6,174 bases of DNA from an uncultured Hungatella sp. (GTDB lineage: Bacteria; Bacillota; Clostridia; Lachnospirales; Lachnospiraceae). Shown here piece after piece: positions 5,852 through 6,174 of the stretch. Location of the stretch: contig CAJTOT010000015.1 of the NCBI GenBank assembly GCA_910577935.1, forward strand, positions 74,613 to 80,786. Direction: 5' to 3'. How positions within the stretch are numbered: position 1 is the first letter of the stretch; every line of letters starts with the position of its first letter. The notes beneath the pieces were generated by a model. That model made no database searches, was not told the DNA's origin, and saw nothing but the letters and a program-made list of their open reading frames with translations. Position numbers and translations under genes: made by a program.

Positions 5852-6174
5852 ATGGACCAGAAAAATCAGGCGGTTTTGGAGCAGGTGAGAGGAGGCCTTA
5901 TCGTGTCATGCCAGGCCCTTGAGACAGAACCGCTCCATGGTTCCTATATTATGTCCAGGATGGCTTACGCGGCTATGCTGGGCGGGGCAGTGGGTATCCG
6001 GGCCAACACGGTGGAGGATATCAGGGAGATTAAAAAGGCAGTGTCTCTCCCTGTGATCGGCATCATCAAGAATGACTATCCAGGGTACGACGTGTACATC
6101 ACGCCTACTATGAAGGAGGTTGAGGCCCTGGCGGAGTGCGGGGCGGATATCATCGCTGTGGATGCCACGGACTC
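5852..6174 (+). CDS. nanE: N-acetylmannosamine-6-phosphate 2-epimerase, 3'-truncated by the window end
   Basis: NanE converts ManNAc-6-phosphate to GlcNAc-6-phosphate in the cytoplasm, the step that feeds sialic acid and ManNAc breakdown into amino-sugar metabolism. The first 107 codons are visible, slightly under half of the usual length of about 230. Recognisable NanE stretches are GGLIVSCQALE (14-24), GGAVGIRANTVEDIREIK (44-61), LPVIGIIKNDYPG (66-78, with Lys73 at the conserved catalytic lysine position), YITPTMKEVEAL (82-93) and the TIM-barrel strand GADIIAVDAT (97-106). The start ATG at 5852 follows AGGAGG (5841-5846) by 5 nt. It is led by its own promoter and a probable operator, so it is likely the first gene of a nan operon continuing beyond the window; expected partners (transporter, nanA lyase, nanK kinase) cannot be seen. 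It is divergent from an SGNH esterase. Confidence 0.95.
   Translation, partial: MDQKNQAVLEQVRGGLIVSCQALETEPLHGSYIMSRMAYAAMLGGAVGIRANTVEDIREIKKAVSLPVIGIIKNDYPGYDVYITPTMKEVEALAECGADIIAVDATD

Overview
The window looks like a chromosomal segment of an anaerobic Firmicute of the Clostridia, most likely a Lachnospiraceae relative. The grounds are moderately high GC, purine-rich Shine-Dalgarno sites (AGGAGG type), sigma-A promoters with clean 17-bp spacers, a clostridial-type EF-Tu, a DUF975 membrane protein and a sialic-acid catabolism gene of Gram-positive type. This placement is inference from sequence character; no database search was run.

Layout. Positions 1-1657 hold the 3' three quarters of fusA (elongation factor G), cut by the window edge. 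A 142-bp gap with its own consensus promoter and a structured leader precedes tuf (elongation factor Tu, 1800-2993), which ends in a textbook 12-bp intrinsic terminator (3017-3053). This is the distal end of a str-type operon. After a new promoter (3093-3121) comes a DUF975 membrane protein (3274-4062). A separate promoter then drives a YjjG-type HAD nucleotidase (4266-4970), which converges on a minus-strand SGNH/GDSL esterase (5648-5007). That esterase is divergent from the first gene of a probable sialic-acid/ManNAc catabolic operon, nanE (5852 onward, cut by the window end). The nanE promoter overlaps an 18-bp near-palindrome that looks like a repressor operator.

The most interesting structure is a 134-bp, non-coding, MITE-like element at 4025-4158. 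It has imperfect terminal inverted repeats (10 of 11 terminal bases pair), two strong internal hairpins and a perfect 8-bp target duplication (ATTATATC). It sits in the last codons of the DUF975 gene. Removing the element and one target copy in silico restores an open frame in which the tail YCSGRSAHWLR is replaced by KLKSPVVY and a stop at 4193-4195. The insertion therefore appears to have rewritten the protein's C-terminus while leaving the gene intact, and it may supply a new 3' transcript end.

Functionally, fusA and tuf are translation factors. The DUF975 protein and the HAD phosphatase are independent single-gene units. The esterase and nanE may belong together: SGNH esterases include sialate O-acetylesterases, and the divergent arrangement suggests (inference only) a role in handling acetylated amino sugars.
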